From NCBI GenBank assembly GCA_963555705.1, contig OY743190.1, positions 36,872,929-36,936,928 of the forward strand: 64,000 bases of DNA. The letters are read 5' to 3'. A model generated the notes under the pieces. The model made no database searches. It was not told where the DNA came from and worked only from the letters and a program-made list of their open reading frames with translations. The position numbers and the translations under genes are program-made. Shown piece after piece: positions 24,349-36,581 of this stretch. Origin of the DNA: Ligustrum vulgare (taxonomy: Eukaryota; Streptophyta; Magnoliopsida; Lamiales; Oleaceae). Each line of letters starts with the position of its first letter. The stretch's first letter is position 1.

Positions 24349-24452
24349 TATAGTTCCAAAAATCCCTTAAATCTGAAAATTAACAGATATGTCGTTTATA
24401 TATATATAAACGACATATCTGTTAATTTTCAGATTTAAGGGATTTTTGGAAC

Positions 24453-24456
<4 letters not shown>
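24349..24456. repeat. Perfect 108-bp palindrome
   Basis: Two 54-bp arms are exact reverse complements, with the centre between 24402 and 24403 in a TATATATATA run and no spacer. The right arm runs straight into TA and CA dinucleotide arrays. Confidence 0.95.
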
Positions 24457-24492
<36 letters not shown>

Positions 24493-24510
24493 TACATACA
24501 TATTTAAGAT
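24451..24510. repeat. (TA)n(CA)n microsatellite
   Basis: About eight TA units followed by about fourteen CA/AC units and two CATA units, directly next to the palindrome. Confidence 0.9.
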
Positions 24511-27500
24511 CATATATACATATTCAAACCTCACATTAACATTATAACACATTGTTTAACCACAATTTTAACTAAAACTATCACTTTTATATAACTCAAA
24601 AATCTGAAATTTAACATGACAATCATATACAGACATAAATATATACATACAATAATTACAGTGCGTGTTGTGTGCGTGCGTGTGCATGTCATGAAATGTG
24701 TGCGTGTGTTGTGTCTTGTGTGCACATGCTGTCGGCAAAAGGGGAAGAGGGAGGAGTGTTACCGGGGGTGTGTCCGACATGGTGGTGGAATTCACTGGTG
24801 AGAGGCTACGAGAGGTTGAGGGCTGAGATTTGTGTGTGAGGCGAGAGAGACGAGAGACCGATAGTGAGAGGTGTTGAACGATAGAGAGAGAATCGGGTGT
24901 CTGGTAATTAGATTACGTTAGGTTTAAGTATAATCGTTTGGAATTTGCAAATTGGTCCCTCATTTCTCTCTGTACATAATTAAGTCCATAAATTCTATTT
25001 ACTCTCCAATTGCTACCAAACTTTCCCCCAACTTTCGATGTAACACAATAAAAATAGAAAATAGCATGCTTTGGGAATAAGACAAATAATCACATAAAAT
25101 TGTACGTAACAATTTATAAACTTTCTAATTGGTACATTAATCGAGGCGGCGTCCAAGTCCTTCCACTGCAAAAAAATACAAATCATTGACATAAAAATTA
25201 ATTAAATTTATAATTTATAATAACGTTAACATAAATATTTCGTGAAATTTTAAAGGTGCACGAAAAATGAAAAGCGGTATTACATCATGAATTTCAACTA
25301 GATCAATCATCAACATTTCTTTCATAAAATACATTAAAATTTCTTAATCATCCCAGTCGAAAATAAAGTTTTCGAGTAAATTCAAAAACTGGACAGAAAG
25401 TTAGAAGTATAGGCAATTTCCATCTTATCCATTTCCCCCTTTAAACTTAAGTTTATAAATTCATCAACAAAATTATATACAACAAGGTTTTAACTCAATA
25501 TTAGAGTAACTTATATCAAATATAAATCTACATAAATTAAATCTAAAATTTTATATAACACAGAAGAACACACACATGTTAATAATTTGATGAACTAAGG
25601 CTTAAAAGACAATATTTAAGTTAGAAAATAACTCTGTTTGATAATCATTTTCATTACTTCCAGAATTCTCAAAATCTTTAGTAATAGGTTTGGGTGCAAC
25701 CAGTAGCACCCAATTTTGCCGATTTTGATTTTCGAATTTCAATGTTGATTCAATTCGATTTCTGGTATTATACAAGTGCACAAGTGATGAATCTCTTATT
25801 TAGTTGAGTATTCATAACTTGTACATTCATGGGTTAAAGAAAGTATATGAAGAAGTAGATGAATTTCTTAAGAATTCTAAATTCTGAAAAGTATTTTACC
25901 AGAATTCAGAGGTTATGGTCGAGCTTAGTGATTGTTTATGGGTTAGAGTATAAGCAGGGTAGAGGTATATATATAGGACTCAGATTTGGGATGTGTTTGG
26001 TTTGGTTATTTGTCATATTTCTGCTTATTTAATATTTCATGTTATATCTTATGCAAATTTAACGATTATTTATACGAATATTTATTGAGTTTGTATTTTG
26101 GGCAAAATAATACTATTAAACACACCCTAAGTAAAAGCAGGTGAAATGGGACAAGTGTCCATCTAAATCATTATTTTAATAGGAAAATTCCCAGATTTCC
26201 CACTTCAGGTGGTCACGTTTAGGCTAATATTTGAAGGTAGATATGAAGTCCATTTTGGCCATTCTTTATACAGTTGGAAAGTTCACACTACAAGGTTCGT
26301 AACGGTCATACATGCACAGAAAATAGATTACTCCACAATCCATTCTATTCGTCTGAAGTTGGCTGACCGAATGGTTTTCCAGACTTACAAAATTCCAGCA
26401 AATTTTTGGGTTTCTATATTTTCATGAATACGGTTTTGGCTTGATTTTTGAGGTAGTTCTCATCCCAAAATGTACTCAAACTGGATTCCAATACATACAC
26501 CTCACTGAGATCTACCATATGGTATAACATGCAATGGAATTAGATCAACACACATTATTTACAGAGGCCTTAAAGTCGAGCTTTCAACAATGGTAATTAT
26601 GTAATTTAAGCTGAATTTTTCCCAGATTTTCAGCTTAGTCCTTATTTATAAAATTAAGTTCTAATTAAGTCCAAACACTATTCATAACTTTATTTAAGCC
26701 AATTTGGTCCTTATAATCATAGTTAAGGATATTTTTCACCTTTTTCTTAAGATCCTTATTATCCCTTAAAACTATGACTAAATCTAAATAAATAAATAAA
26801 GGTATGAAATTTTTGGGTTGTTACACACTTCAACAATGAGAGGTTTCAGATTCCTGATCTTCACAATACATCGGCAACTTTAGCTTTAACCCTAGCTATA
26901 AGGAGTCAAGAATTCTGAATGTCTTTCTCTAAGAATCCACTAGAAAATGTAACCAAACTTCTCAGAAGAACCGAAAAATACATAAAGATGAGAGAAACCT
27001 TATCATCAATAAAGGCTCAAGATCAAAATCATGAATCAACAACGGCACAGTCTTTAGAACCCGCTAGGAAGGGAATCAAGAGGTCTATACGGGAAGACGA
27101 CCTAAATTTTTCCCGAACTCATACAAAGATGAACTCTTACGGGCATTAGGAATTCATTCCACTCAATGCTCCCCGATTCCAAATTCTTATGAAAATCAAA
27201 GATCGAGAAGACTTACTGTGGCCTAAGTTCACCAAGGGGAAGATTAACGACACCAATTACCACAAGTACTGTGATTTTCATAGAAGCTCAGGCCACACCA
27301 TGGATGAATGCAGGATACTTCAGAAAGAAATAGAGGTTCTCATTAAAAGAGGTTTTCTGGGACATTATGGAAGAAAGACGATAAAGATCCCCAAAATTAC
27401 GAGAAGAAAGGAGAAGAACATGCCCGCTGGTACAAAAAATTTTATTGTCGGAGGTGTAGCTTCAGGAGTTGATTCGAATAATGCTGAAAGAATTATGCTT

Positions 27501-28276
27501 GGGCATTAGGCAATCAAGAGGTTGGGTCTACCAGTCATGACCTTGATCTCTTAGCTAACATCAGTTTCAATAATGTCGACATGGAAGGAATCTCTTACCC
27601 TAATGATGATGCAATCATGATAAGTGCCATAATTGGTTTATTCAACATCGGGTTCCAAACTCTACAGCTTCCTTGACGCATTCTCAGGGTATCAACAAAT
27701 TAAAATGACCGAGGAAGAACAGGAAAAGACGTCCTTCATTGCTGACTAATGTAGCTAAGGTCCTGCCATTCGGCTTGCAGAATGCATGGTCGGCCTATCA
27801 AAGACTTGTCAACATGGTCTTTTCCAAATACATAGTATAGAAACATTGAGGTCTATGTTAACAACATGATTGTGAAGAGCTCAAGAAAGAGATCATGTGC
27901 CCGACCTCAAAATCATTGTTCTACCCTCCGACAACATCACATGAAGATGAATCCTGCTAAGTGCACTTTTAGGAGGAAATAAAGAATTCAAATGTGATGA
28001 AAAATGTGAAATTTCCTTCATAAAGATGAAAGAGTACTTGGGATCACCACCAATATTGGTCAAACCAAATCCAGTGGACAATCTTCTTCTATATCAAGCA
28101 GTTTCAGAACACACAGTCAGTACTGTTTTGGTCAAAGAGGAAGGAAAGTTTCAAAAACAAGTCTACTACGTCAGCAAAATGTTATTAGATGTGAAAACTA
28201 GATACACTCTGGAAGAATATTTTCGCTTGCATTCGTCACAGTAGCCAGAAAATTGAGTCGACCTTACTTTCAAGCT

Positions 28277-28440
28277 CATGACATAACAGTCCTCATGAAT
28301 TTGAATAGGGTGTTGAGGGTTAAATATTGTTCTAATTCCCACCCACTTATTGCTACTTCATGACATAACAGTCCTAATGAATTTGAATAGGGTGTTGAGG
28401 GTTAAATATTGTTCTAATTCCCACCCACTTATTGCTACTT
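28277..28440. repeat. 82-bp tandem duplication in RNase H
   Basis: The segment 28277-28358 is repeated at 28359-28440 with one visible change (CCTCATG / CCTAATG). It begins in the Tat RNase H block ACATAACAGTCCTCATGAAT and ends at the junction with the LINE fragment. Confidence 0.92.
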
Positions 28441-29540
28441 GCCCTGCGTCTGCATCACAAATCTTGAAAATAATGATAATGATCAAACAACAAGCTGAAC
28501 CTCACATTAGATGGGATCTGGGAGAGGGGGAATGTCATGTTTTTTTTAGACAGATGGCTTCATGGGAGATCTTTGTTTGAATACTAGAATGGAAGAGAAG
28601 TTAAATTTGTTTCTAAATTGAGAGATCACTCTGGTTGGAATATGCAGAAAATTAGTGAAATATTCCCACTACATGTCCAGCAAGAAACTCAATAGATTCA
28701 ACCAATTGATGGCCCTGATAAAATCGTTTGGTCCCTTAACAGAAATGGTCATTTTTCAATTAGTTCATGCAGTGAAATTGTCAGGCAGAAAAAGACCAAG
28801 CAGATGAGTTTAAGATATGTTTGGAATTCCACCATTCCAACCAAAATTTCTGTCTTCATTCTCAAACTGTGGAATAGTTGGCTACCAACTGATGAAGTTT
28901 TGAAGAACAAATTTTCCATATCCCTTGCGTCAAAATGTGTATGCTGTGATCAAGAAGAAACAATCAAGCACAATTTGTTTCAATCAATTTGGCTAAGCTG
29001 GTTTGGGCTCATTTTTGTCAACTGCGTAGTATCAGCATAGATGATTGTGATGTACTGAGGAAAATATTTCTTAAATGGATTATTCAATCACAAGGGCAGC
29101 CTGGCGATGTCGTAATTACCACTCCTTTACTGACTTTATAGTATCTTTGGAATAAAAGAAATAGAGCCAAACATGAAGGGATTTCTATCAATTGTAACAG
29201 TATTATCAGGAGAATACATTATCTCTGGAAAGGTTTATTCAAGCTGATCACAAATGGAATTCTACCAAGAGAATGAAGATTAATCTGAGACAAAGATAGA
29301 GTAATGGATATAGCTTTTCATTAAAACTTTTTTGGCATTTGAATCTTTTGTTGAAAGGGAGTAAGTACGCCTCATTTAATTTTTTTAGCAAGCATTTCAT
29401 ATAGAGTTCTTTGAGTTGTAATTAGGCATCCATTCTTGGAGGTAAGGTCTTTATTCCCATCCTTTTAAATGTAATTTTCATTTTTTTTTGGAATAAAATG
29501 GTAGGGGAAACAAAACCCTCTCAAGATGAATTGAAGGAGG
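28441..29540 (+). pseudogene. LINE (non-LTR) 3' fragment with zf-RVT domain
   Basis: Between about 28500 and 29240 the three frames carry IRWDLGEGECHVFF, then FSISSCSEIVRQ, WNSTIPTKISVFILKLWNSWLPTDEV and CVCCDQEETIKH. This is the zinc-binding reverse-transcriptase domain (zf-RVT) found at the C-terminus of plant LINEs. The clearest open part is 28804-29040. Later KWIIQSQGQPGDVV and LWNKRNRAKHEG blocks continue in other frames. The 5' part with endonuclease and RT is absent, as expected for 5'-truncated LINE insertions. A poly(A) tail or TSD was not found; the right side is cut by the chromovirus at 29546. Confidence 0.75.
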
Positions 29541-29545
29541 CATAA

Positions 29546-31875
29546 TGTGGCGACAAAGAATTTTTTAAATAATATAAAATAGTTTTTTGCGAAAAACCTG
29601 CCGCTAAATTTTAATCCAGTTATTTTATTTTAAAATAAAAGCGTGTTCATCTAGCCATTGTAACACAAATTTAAATACATTCAAAAATCGAGTCCAATCT
29701 CAAATACTCTAAAGTATCAAATTCCTTATTAGTTTTAAATCTAAATTTTAATAATTTTAAGTTCTACATATATTTTATTATTTTAAGTCCAAAATTATGT
29801 TAGTTCAAATCTTAATTATTTTAAGTCCAATCAGGTAATTCTTACATCCCAAATTCTTGGCCCACTTACCACTTAGAAAATTATGCCCTAAATATTTACT
29901 GTTCAAATCACTCTCAATCCTCAGCCCTCCTCACAGCCTCACGTAGCCAGAAGAACCCTGCTTGTTGTACCGCAGGGGCGGTACCGCCTGGGGTACCGCC
30001 CCTCACATACAGGGGGTGGACCCCCTTTTTGAGGTCCACCCATTTTTTTTTTTTGTCTCTCATCGGTACCCCCTACAGTGCAGGAGGGGTACAACAATCA
30101 TTTTTCTAGCCAGAATTCTGGGTAAGAACTCTTCCTCTCTGTTGAAACTCCACCTTCATCACCAACTACCTTATCACACAATCTTAACACAGAAACAACA
30201 TGATCACTACCAAGACAACCTCCATGTCCGATTGGCCCCTTTCTCCAGTCAACTCCCATTCAATCAAAAATCTGCATAATCCCACAATGCTTGTTAAAAA
30301 ACAAAATCTGCAAAATTTTAAAACCATCACTGCCAACACCTTAGCCACTGTCGAAACCATCAATCACCACCATAGCCTGCCACCTCCATCGCCCAAACTA
30401 AACCCAAAAATATTTCCACAATCTACCACCTCCAGCACTCCCAATCGAACCATTGCAGCTGTCACCTGCAACCCCACACGGACGGCCGCACACCACCAAA
30501 CTCCAATCACACATCAGCTTCACCCAAAACAAACCCAAACAACCAGAAAACCAAAGAAAACAACCCAACCCACAACATACCTTGAAACCTCGATCTGAAT
30601 ATTGTCAAAATAACATAAGAATCCGAATCCCCCAAGACCCGGTTTTGAATCAAAATCGCCAAAGCCACTCCACCCACGCTTTGACCCGCTCACACAGGAC
30701 CTCCCGCACTCTTCTCATGCGTTGTTGGCCACGCACCGACCGGAGAATGGTCGGCGACAGTTCGAGACAAATGGCATTTTTCCCTTCGCAGCTGTTTCTC
30801 TCTCTGTGGTGAAAGAGAGAGAAATAAGGAGAAATCCTTTTTTCTAAAATAGGAATTTTGTGAAATTATCCCTTAAGCCCCAAGATTTTAAAAGTTATTT
30901 ATTTCAGTCCCTGAGTTTTAAAATGCCATAAAAAGTCCCTGCAGTTTCAAATATATTATATTGGGCAGTTCCCCAATGTTTTAAACCCAATAAATCAGCC
31001 CCTGGAGTTCTTGTTCCCCACAGTTAGCCCACCAATTTTGAAAAGTCTTTTTCAGTCCCTAAACGTTTCAAATTTCAATTTTAATAAATTTTCAATTAAG
31101 TCCCTAAATTTTACTTTATCATTTTTTTTAAAAAAAAACTTTAAAATTTCAAAATACTAATTCAAGGCTTATTTCCTTTTTTTGGCTAGACGAAACGTGC
31201 TGACGATTGAGAGGTTGAGGTTACTTCCCACTCCACTTTTTACGTGACTCGAGATAAATTGATGTAGACTCGCCCCCACTAATTAGTTTATATTATAATT
31301 GCATGTGTTATGTGGATTTATGTGATTTATATGCTTAATTGCATGAGACAAGACAAGAATATCTCTTATGAGATAAAAAGAGAAATTTATGTTATGCTTG
31401 AAATAACTTATATGCTTTATTTGCATAAGACAAAAATATGTTCATTTGCACTCTCTTTGTGATGCCTATGATTAAGAAGAGAATGTCACTGTATTATTTG
31501 CATAATTATGTGTTCAATTATTTGGTAAATTAATTATTTGTGATGACTCTACTAAGTATTTCTTTTGAAATGCTCTATTTTAACAATATTTGCACATTTC
31601 GGAGACGGTGGGGAATGAAGGGCGGTGATGGCAAATATTAATTTTTAAGTTATTTTGAAAGTCATGTTTATTGAACCTTGTTAATTCAACTTATTGAAAT
31701 TTGGAATTTCATGGAATACTTTCAAGTAAATTTATTTAAATTTGAGTTACCGTTGCTAATTTCCAAATAAATATGATGTTCAAAATTTAGTTTTTTTTTC
31801 CACAATATTTTGTTAAATAGTTAATTTTAAAGGACAATGTGGCACTCCGAGTTTTACGGAATTCGTGGCATTACA
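29546..31875 (+). repeat. 5' LTR of the Tekay-like element
   Basis: 2,330 bp from TGTGGCGAC to GTGGCATTACA. It matches 36365-36581 at its start and 55039-55492 plus 62006-63197 over the rest, so the LTR pair can be followed across four kinds of later insertion. It contains a GC-rich foldback at 29962-30097 and a TTTCGGAGACGGTGG block at about 31598. Confidence 0.88.
29962..30097. repeat. GC-rich foldback, MITE-like
   Basis: Bounded by TTGTTGTACC and GGTACAACAA, a 10-bp terminal inverted repeat. Inside are two stem-loops: GGGGCGGTACC with GGTACCGCCCC, and GGGTGGACC with GGTCCACCC. It is about 136 bp and much richer in G+C than the surrounding LTR. The corresponding part of the 3' LTR is deleted, so presence or absence in the sister LTR cannot be tested here. 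Confidence 0.6.
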
Positions 31876-31877
31876 GC

Positions 31878-31889
31878 TTGATATCAGAT
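31878..31889 (+). promoter_or_regulatory. Primer binding site, degenerate tRNA-Met type
   Basis: TTGATATCAGAT two bases after the LTR end; the standard site is TGGTATCAGAGC, so two or three changes have occurred. Confidence 0.7.
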
Positions 31890-34800
31890 CGGGTCTACGT
31901 TTCTGTAGACTTGCAAAATTTTCTAAGATATTTTTTTTTTCGAAAACAATAATAAATAATGTTTTGACAACTTTTGCCACTGCCATCATTCCTTTCGCCA
32001 ACTCTGAAGGTAAAGAAGTATAACATATTTATTTTATTTATTTCGGATACTTGAGAAATGAATGTTTTGAAATTTAGACGAGAAAGAATGAGAAGACGAG
32101 AAAGAATCGGAAAATTAGTATCCGAAATAATGAGAAAGAAAGAAATGAGTTTTGGAGCATAATGAGAAATTGCATCCGAAAATAAGGAGAAAAGAAAGAC
32201 GAGTTTTGGAGCATAATGGAAAATAATATAATTTAAAGGATATTTTCATAAAATATTTTGTCCTAAAAAATTATAATATTAGAACCCTAACTGGACTTTG
32301 CATAATTGATTTTGGACATGACACCATTTACGAGGAGTCAACAGAGATGATTAGACATTATTTTCGGAATATCTATCGTTTAGACCAACACCTCATGTTA
32401 GGATATAGGACCACATTATCGGCTACTATGTCGTGCATTACGAAGCCATAGCTAGTGGTTTTAGAGTGACTGATGCACAATCCATTAGTCACTTGTTGTC
32501 AACATTTCCAGTAAATCAGTGAGAACTAGCAAACCAGTTTTATGAGGATGTGAGGAGATGTTTGGGATTATAAGTAAAATGATGTTATTGAGACATTTAT
32601 GAGAAGATTTATGAAATTAGAGGTTTAAAGACTTGGTTTTTAATTATTGGGAATTAAGGACTTGATAATGTGTTTGAGTAAGTGAATTCTTCCTCTATTT
32701 TGAGAGAAATTTATAATGTAATTTGGTCTTGTAATTAAATTTTTGGGACTATGATTTGTGGCATATATTTATGAGTATGACAAAGGAGTTGTCATTTGAG
32801 CCATTTAATGTATTGAAAGAAGAGATATTTTGATATTGGAATCTATGATTTGAAATTGTTATGTTGGGGAGTTATGAATTGATTTTTTTGGGATATTTTT
32901 GGTGGTGTTGACGTTTGTTGGAGTTGTTGTTGATATTTTAAATCGTTATGGTTAAATGTGGACTGTTTAAAATTGTTATTGTTGGTTATGAGGTATACCT
33001 ACAGGTTGGCTAAGTCCAAATTATAGGAGAGACTCTACCAAAAATTTTGTAGAATTTTATCATTTTTAGTTAAGAGCCTAATGTTATAAGCAAACCACAA
33101 AGTAAGGAACTTGAGGTTAGACTTGTGAGTTCATTAAAAAGCACAAGCAGGATTTAGTAAATGAATAAAAGGATGATTACTCTTGAAATATTTTTGACTT
33201 CTTCCAAGTATAATCATTTGTGTAATAGATACAGTTCTGTTGAAATACTCTCCCTGTTCCACAATTTCAAAACAAGATGTAGTATACAACTACTTAGGTA
33301 TCAAGGTATATGTGGAGTTATGTGGGATTTGATGCATACATTGGGAAATATCTAGTTATATTTTGAAAGACAAGTGAAGACAAATATTATGGCATTCCGG
33401 GAAGAATCTTAATTATTCTTGGGAACAAATTGATTATTAGTACGTAATGATCACTTATATTGTAGAATATTAGAAATTATGATGGTATGTGATAATACTA
33501 TTGATTGATTAAGGATGTTGACTGGTAGATGATATGTGTTATAGATTTGGTTATTTACATGTTATATGATTATGTGGAAAAGTCAGTTATTATGAAAGAG
33601 AGATATTGAAAGTATTTTATAATGAGATGCCCTTTAAGTAGTAGACATTTATTAAGGTTGAGAAATTGGGGACATATAATTGAATGTTTGGGGTTATGTG
33701 ATATAATGATGAATGTCATAAGGTCATTTGACTATAAAAAGGTACGATAGATAACTATAAGGAATAATGTGATTGTTCTTATGGTGAGAACTGAAGGTGA
33801 TGATGTATTGAGATTATGAAATAAGTTGACCTTCCTTGAATAAGTTACGATGTATTACGTTCTAAGTGGAATTCAAAAGAATGATGGGTCTCTGTCATGG
33901 AAAATAAATCAAGGTTTCCTCGTGATTTGAATGGTTCACTGATGTATATTAAGTTTTCATTTTTAATAGTATATATGATACTAGAATATCATGAGAGAAA
34001 ATTGTTGGATGAAATTGATGAAAGCAATTTTATCAGGTCCTAAATTTGTACAAGTATTGCAGAAGTAATGCATTTGATCGGAGAAAGGTTTATGATAGAT
34101 CATACCTTGAAATTTTGGAGATTGTTATCGATGGTATCTTCGTTCGAAAATAAGAAATGAACTTTTATGCATTTGTCCTTGTGGATAGGAATTGTGAGAA
34201 AAATAGGGATAAAACTTCACAATGATTACTTATTATGGAGTAGTGTGTGGCTAAGAAAGAGTGACGAATGATAGAATTCAAGATTTATTAAGTTTGAGAG
34301 ATTGGTATATAATCTTAGTGAGCATATTGACGTATAAAGGTTCATGTGACAAATATGATGGTTATTATATTGTAATCTTGGAGAGATTGATATGATTAAA
34401 TATTGAGGTCATATGATACGATGATAAGTGACATATTACATGATTACAACAAGATATATTGAGTAGACGATTAATGGATATTGTGGTTGTCCCGTGAAAG
34501 AAGTGTGTGAATGCATTTGAGTTAATCGATCTTATCGTGATCCTTTGTTGAATTATGGTGAAATATTACCTACGATTGGAAATCTTCATTTTTAGTCATA
34601 AGATATATGGATTTATTTTAAATTTTGGTGATGCAGTTTTAATTACTTATTGTCGGTTGTACTTTATATGTGAGTAAAGTATTTTCCTACGATTATGGAA
34701 AACCTGAGATGACCATTTGTGTGACTTTTAATTATAATGGGATTGTATCTTTGGGTTAAGTAAACTTGATGAGGAATCCTATACGATTCACATAAGTCTT

Positions 34801-35348
34801 ATTAATTGGTGATAGACTTAATCGGAGTATAGTTCAAAGTGTGACATAAATTGAAGTTTTGGAGAACAGGGAAAATTGTATCTTGAACTTCAGATTGGGA
34901 AGTTAGTGAGGTTTCTTAGGTTTAAGAATATCATATCTGATCCTTATGATACTACTTTAAATTAGTACCTTAGTCCTTAGTTAGGATGAGTATGTGATAC
35001 CAAATACTTGATTCATGATTTATAAGTATGGACTAAAGGATTTGAGTTTGAATTCTCCAATGTTTAAAGGAACTTTCAGTCAAGTTTAGAAATGATTACC
35101 TTTGTAAATCTTTCTAGAACTATTCTTCCAAGTTTGAGATCGCGCTCAAGATTTTGGAATTGATACCACGTTTCTATATTTTTGGATCATAAGGTTTTAT
35201 TCTTGATCAATCTTCTTGATTTTAGTTTTTTTTTAAGCATTGGAACAATTAATATTTATATTGTGGTTTCGATATTAGTATAGATCCTATGAAAGGTTGG
35301 AAATAGAAGGTCAGTGAGTGAGTTAGTAAGTTGGATAATGTCGGATGA
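31890..35348 (+). pseudogene. Decayed gag-pol interior of the Tekay-like element
   Basis: By position this should hold gag, protease, RT and RNase H, but no frame stays open for more than about 70 codons and I cannot read a clear RT active site. Isolated word-level resemblance only, with dense TA-rich substitutions. It joins smoothly to a readable integrase at 35349. Confidence 0.55.
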
Positions 35349-36386
35349 TTGATTGAGTTCTACACAATAGCTATCAAGCGTCAATTCACACGGCTTCGTA
35401 TGAGGCACAAATTTATGTCAGAGAGGTTTGTTCGACTTCATGGAGTGCCAGCATCCATTGTTTTAGATAGAGATCTGAGGTTCACGTCAAGATTTTGGAA
35501 GAGCTTACAGACGGCTATAGGTACTAAGTTGAATTTTAGTACTGCATACCATCCCCAGACAGACGAACAGTCTGAACGCACTATTTAGACATTAGAGGAT
35601 ATGCTTAGGGCTTGCATGCTAGACCTAAGTGGTAATTGGGAGATACATCTTCCATTAGTAGAGTTTTCCTACAACAATAGTTTTCAGGCTACCATTGGGA
35701 TGGCACCATACGAAGCACTGTATGGGCGAAGATGTCAATTGCCAGTTTATTTGGATGAGGTTGGTGAGAGGAAGTTATTGGGTCCAGAATTGATTAAGAG
35801 GACATTTAAGGCTATCGAGAAGATCAGGTTGCGGATTAAAGCCACTTAGGATAGACAAAAGAGTTATGCCGATTAGAGGAGGAAAGACATGGAATTTCAG
35901 ATAGGAGAAAAAGTATTTTTGAAAGTATCCTCGATGAAGGATACTTTCCGTTTCGGCAAGAGAGGAAAATTAAGACCTCGCTTTATTGGACCTTTTGAAA
36001 TATTGGAGACAGTAGGAAACGTGGCTTATCGTTTGGCTTTGCCACTTGAGCTCTCGGCCTTACACAATGTTTTTCACATTTCCTTATTGAGGACATATAT
36101 CCACAACCCGAGTCGTGTGGTGAATTATCAGACTATTTCGATTCAGAAGAATCTATCCTACGAGGAGGCACCCATGTGCATTATTGATAGAAAAGTCCAT
36201 CTGTTAAGAAATAAAGAAATTTCACTAGTCAAAGTCCAGTGGGGTACGCATGGTAGCTATGAGGCTGACTGGGAAAAGGAGGATGAGATTCTGGCTAAGT
36301 ATCCAGATGTTCTAGATCAAGTAAGTTTGAATTTCGATGACGAAATTATTTTAAGGGGTAAGGTTGTAGCAACTGAGAATTTTTAA
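35349..36386 (+). pseudogene. Integrase core and chromodomain, three nonsense mutations
   Basis: One continuous frame (positions divisible by 3) with three internal stops. The integrase core has [19 protein letters not shown], then [17 protein letters not shown] and the GMAPYEALYGRRCQLP block. The C-terminal part has FIGPFEILETVGNVAYRLAL and ALHNVFHISLLR, followed by a chromodomain-like end (VKVQWGTHGSYEADWE, about 36180-36330). Stops are TAG at 35586-35588 (in SERTI*TLEDML), 35847-35849 (KAT*DRQKSYAD) and 35874-35876. In relatives each position is normally Gln, encoded CAG. The N-terminal zinc-binding part is not readable. Confidence 0.88.
36349..36363 (+). promoter_or_regulatory. Polypurine tract of the Tekay-like element
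   Basis: TTTTAAGGGGTAAGG directly before the 3' LTR start TGTAGCAAC at 36365, the usual layout in this clade. Confidence 0.7.
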
Positions 36387-36581
36387 ATAATATAAAATAG
36401 TTTTTCTCGAAAAAAGTGTCGATAAGTTTTAACCTAGTTAATTTTTTTTAAATAAAAGCATGTTCGTCTAACCATTGTAAAAAAAAATTAAATCCATTCA
36501 AAAATAAAGTCCAATGTCAAATACTCCAAAGTATCAAATTCCTTATCAGTTTTAAATCCAAATTTTTAATAATTTTAAGTT
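36365..36581 (+). repeat. 3' LTR fragment 1 of the Tekay-like element
   Basis: Aligns with 29546-29763, then stops abruptly inside TTTTAAGTT. The next LTR positions (about 29764-30136 in the 5' copy) are missing from the window's 3' LTR pieces. Confidence 0.87.

Larger units (their letters stand above)
22753..25284 (-). mobile_element. Solo LTR nested in a solo LTR
   Basis: The left end TCTAACACCCC (family TGTAACACCCC, one change) and right end AGCGGTATTACA are typical. The flanks TCAAG (22748-22752) and TCATG (25285-25289) are a TSD with one mismatch. A second copy of the same family starts at 63198. Shared blocks are AGAGTCTCCTCTAT, TTTCATCACCTGAAAT and GGGGTGAGCTAAAGCTCAGT. Orientation is minus, since the plus-strand left end corresponds to the LTR 3' end. 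It carries the palindrome at 24349, dinucleotide arrays and the GCGGT repeats. Confidence 0.82.
20730..26825 (-). mobile_element. Solo LTR splitting the Tat gag, carrying another LTR
   Basis: Ends are TGTCACGACCCC at 20730 and GGGTTGTTACA at 26825. A perfect TSD, CACTT, lies at 20725-20729 and 26826-26830. Its own sequence is about 3.56 kb once the nested LTR 22753-25284 is removed. The block GTGAAGCTTAGTGAGTAAAG near 21481 corresponds, in this orientation, to motifs of minus-strand chromovirus LTRs, so I place it on the minus strand. No coding frame with a domain was found inside. Confidence 0.87.
20611..28276 (+). pseudogene. Second Tat element, plus-strand gag-pol remnant
   Basis: The gag block at 20611-20729 (FFASSKRIKKGAASLMQSRQ then LREFMTHF) continues directly at 26831 (NNERFQIPDLHNTSATLALT) when the inserted solo LTR and one TSD copy are removed. 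Then come a second gag piece to about 27150, a knuckle region at 27189-27509 (CDFHRSSGHTMDEC), and a protease start near 27590. A deletion joins the protease directly to mid-RT near 27655 (FLDAFSGYQQIKM). The RT active site is YVNNMIVKS, so both catalytic Asp are Asn. The first RNase H is at 28026-28240. Several stops and frame changes are present. Neither LTR of this copy can be identified; the left side is truncated at 20610. Confidence 0.82.
29546..36581 (+). mobile_element. Tekay-like chromovirus (Ty3/gypsy), main body
   Basis: A complete 5' LTR (29546-31875), a tRNA-Met-like primer site, decayed internal region, integrase with C-terminal chromodomain, polypurine tract, and the start of the 3' LTR (36365-36581). 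The rest of the 3' LTR is dispersed at 55039-55492 and 62006-63197 because of later insertions and a deletion. The preceding five bases CATAA (29541-29545) would be the left TSD; the right one lies outside the window. The integrase domain blocks and the chromodomain layout point to the Tekay/Del clade, which I hold with moderate confidence. Confidence 0.85.

Noticed and set aside
24367..24801. Several open frames rich in Cys/Val/Tyr or His/Thr
   Set aside because: They are translations of CA/TA arrays and GTGCGT runs beside the palindrome.
30200..30812. Pro/Thr-rich open frames on the plus strand
   Set aside because: The same frames occur in the sister LTR fragment (55125-55580) and are LTR sequence of low complexity.
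29546..31875. CRISPR-like or phage features
   Set aside because: All arrays are plant-type tandem repeats without spaced identical repeats; nothing prokaryotic is present.
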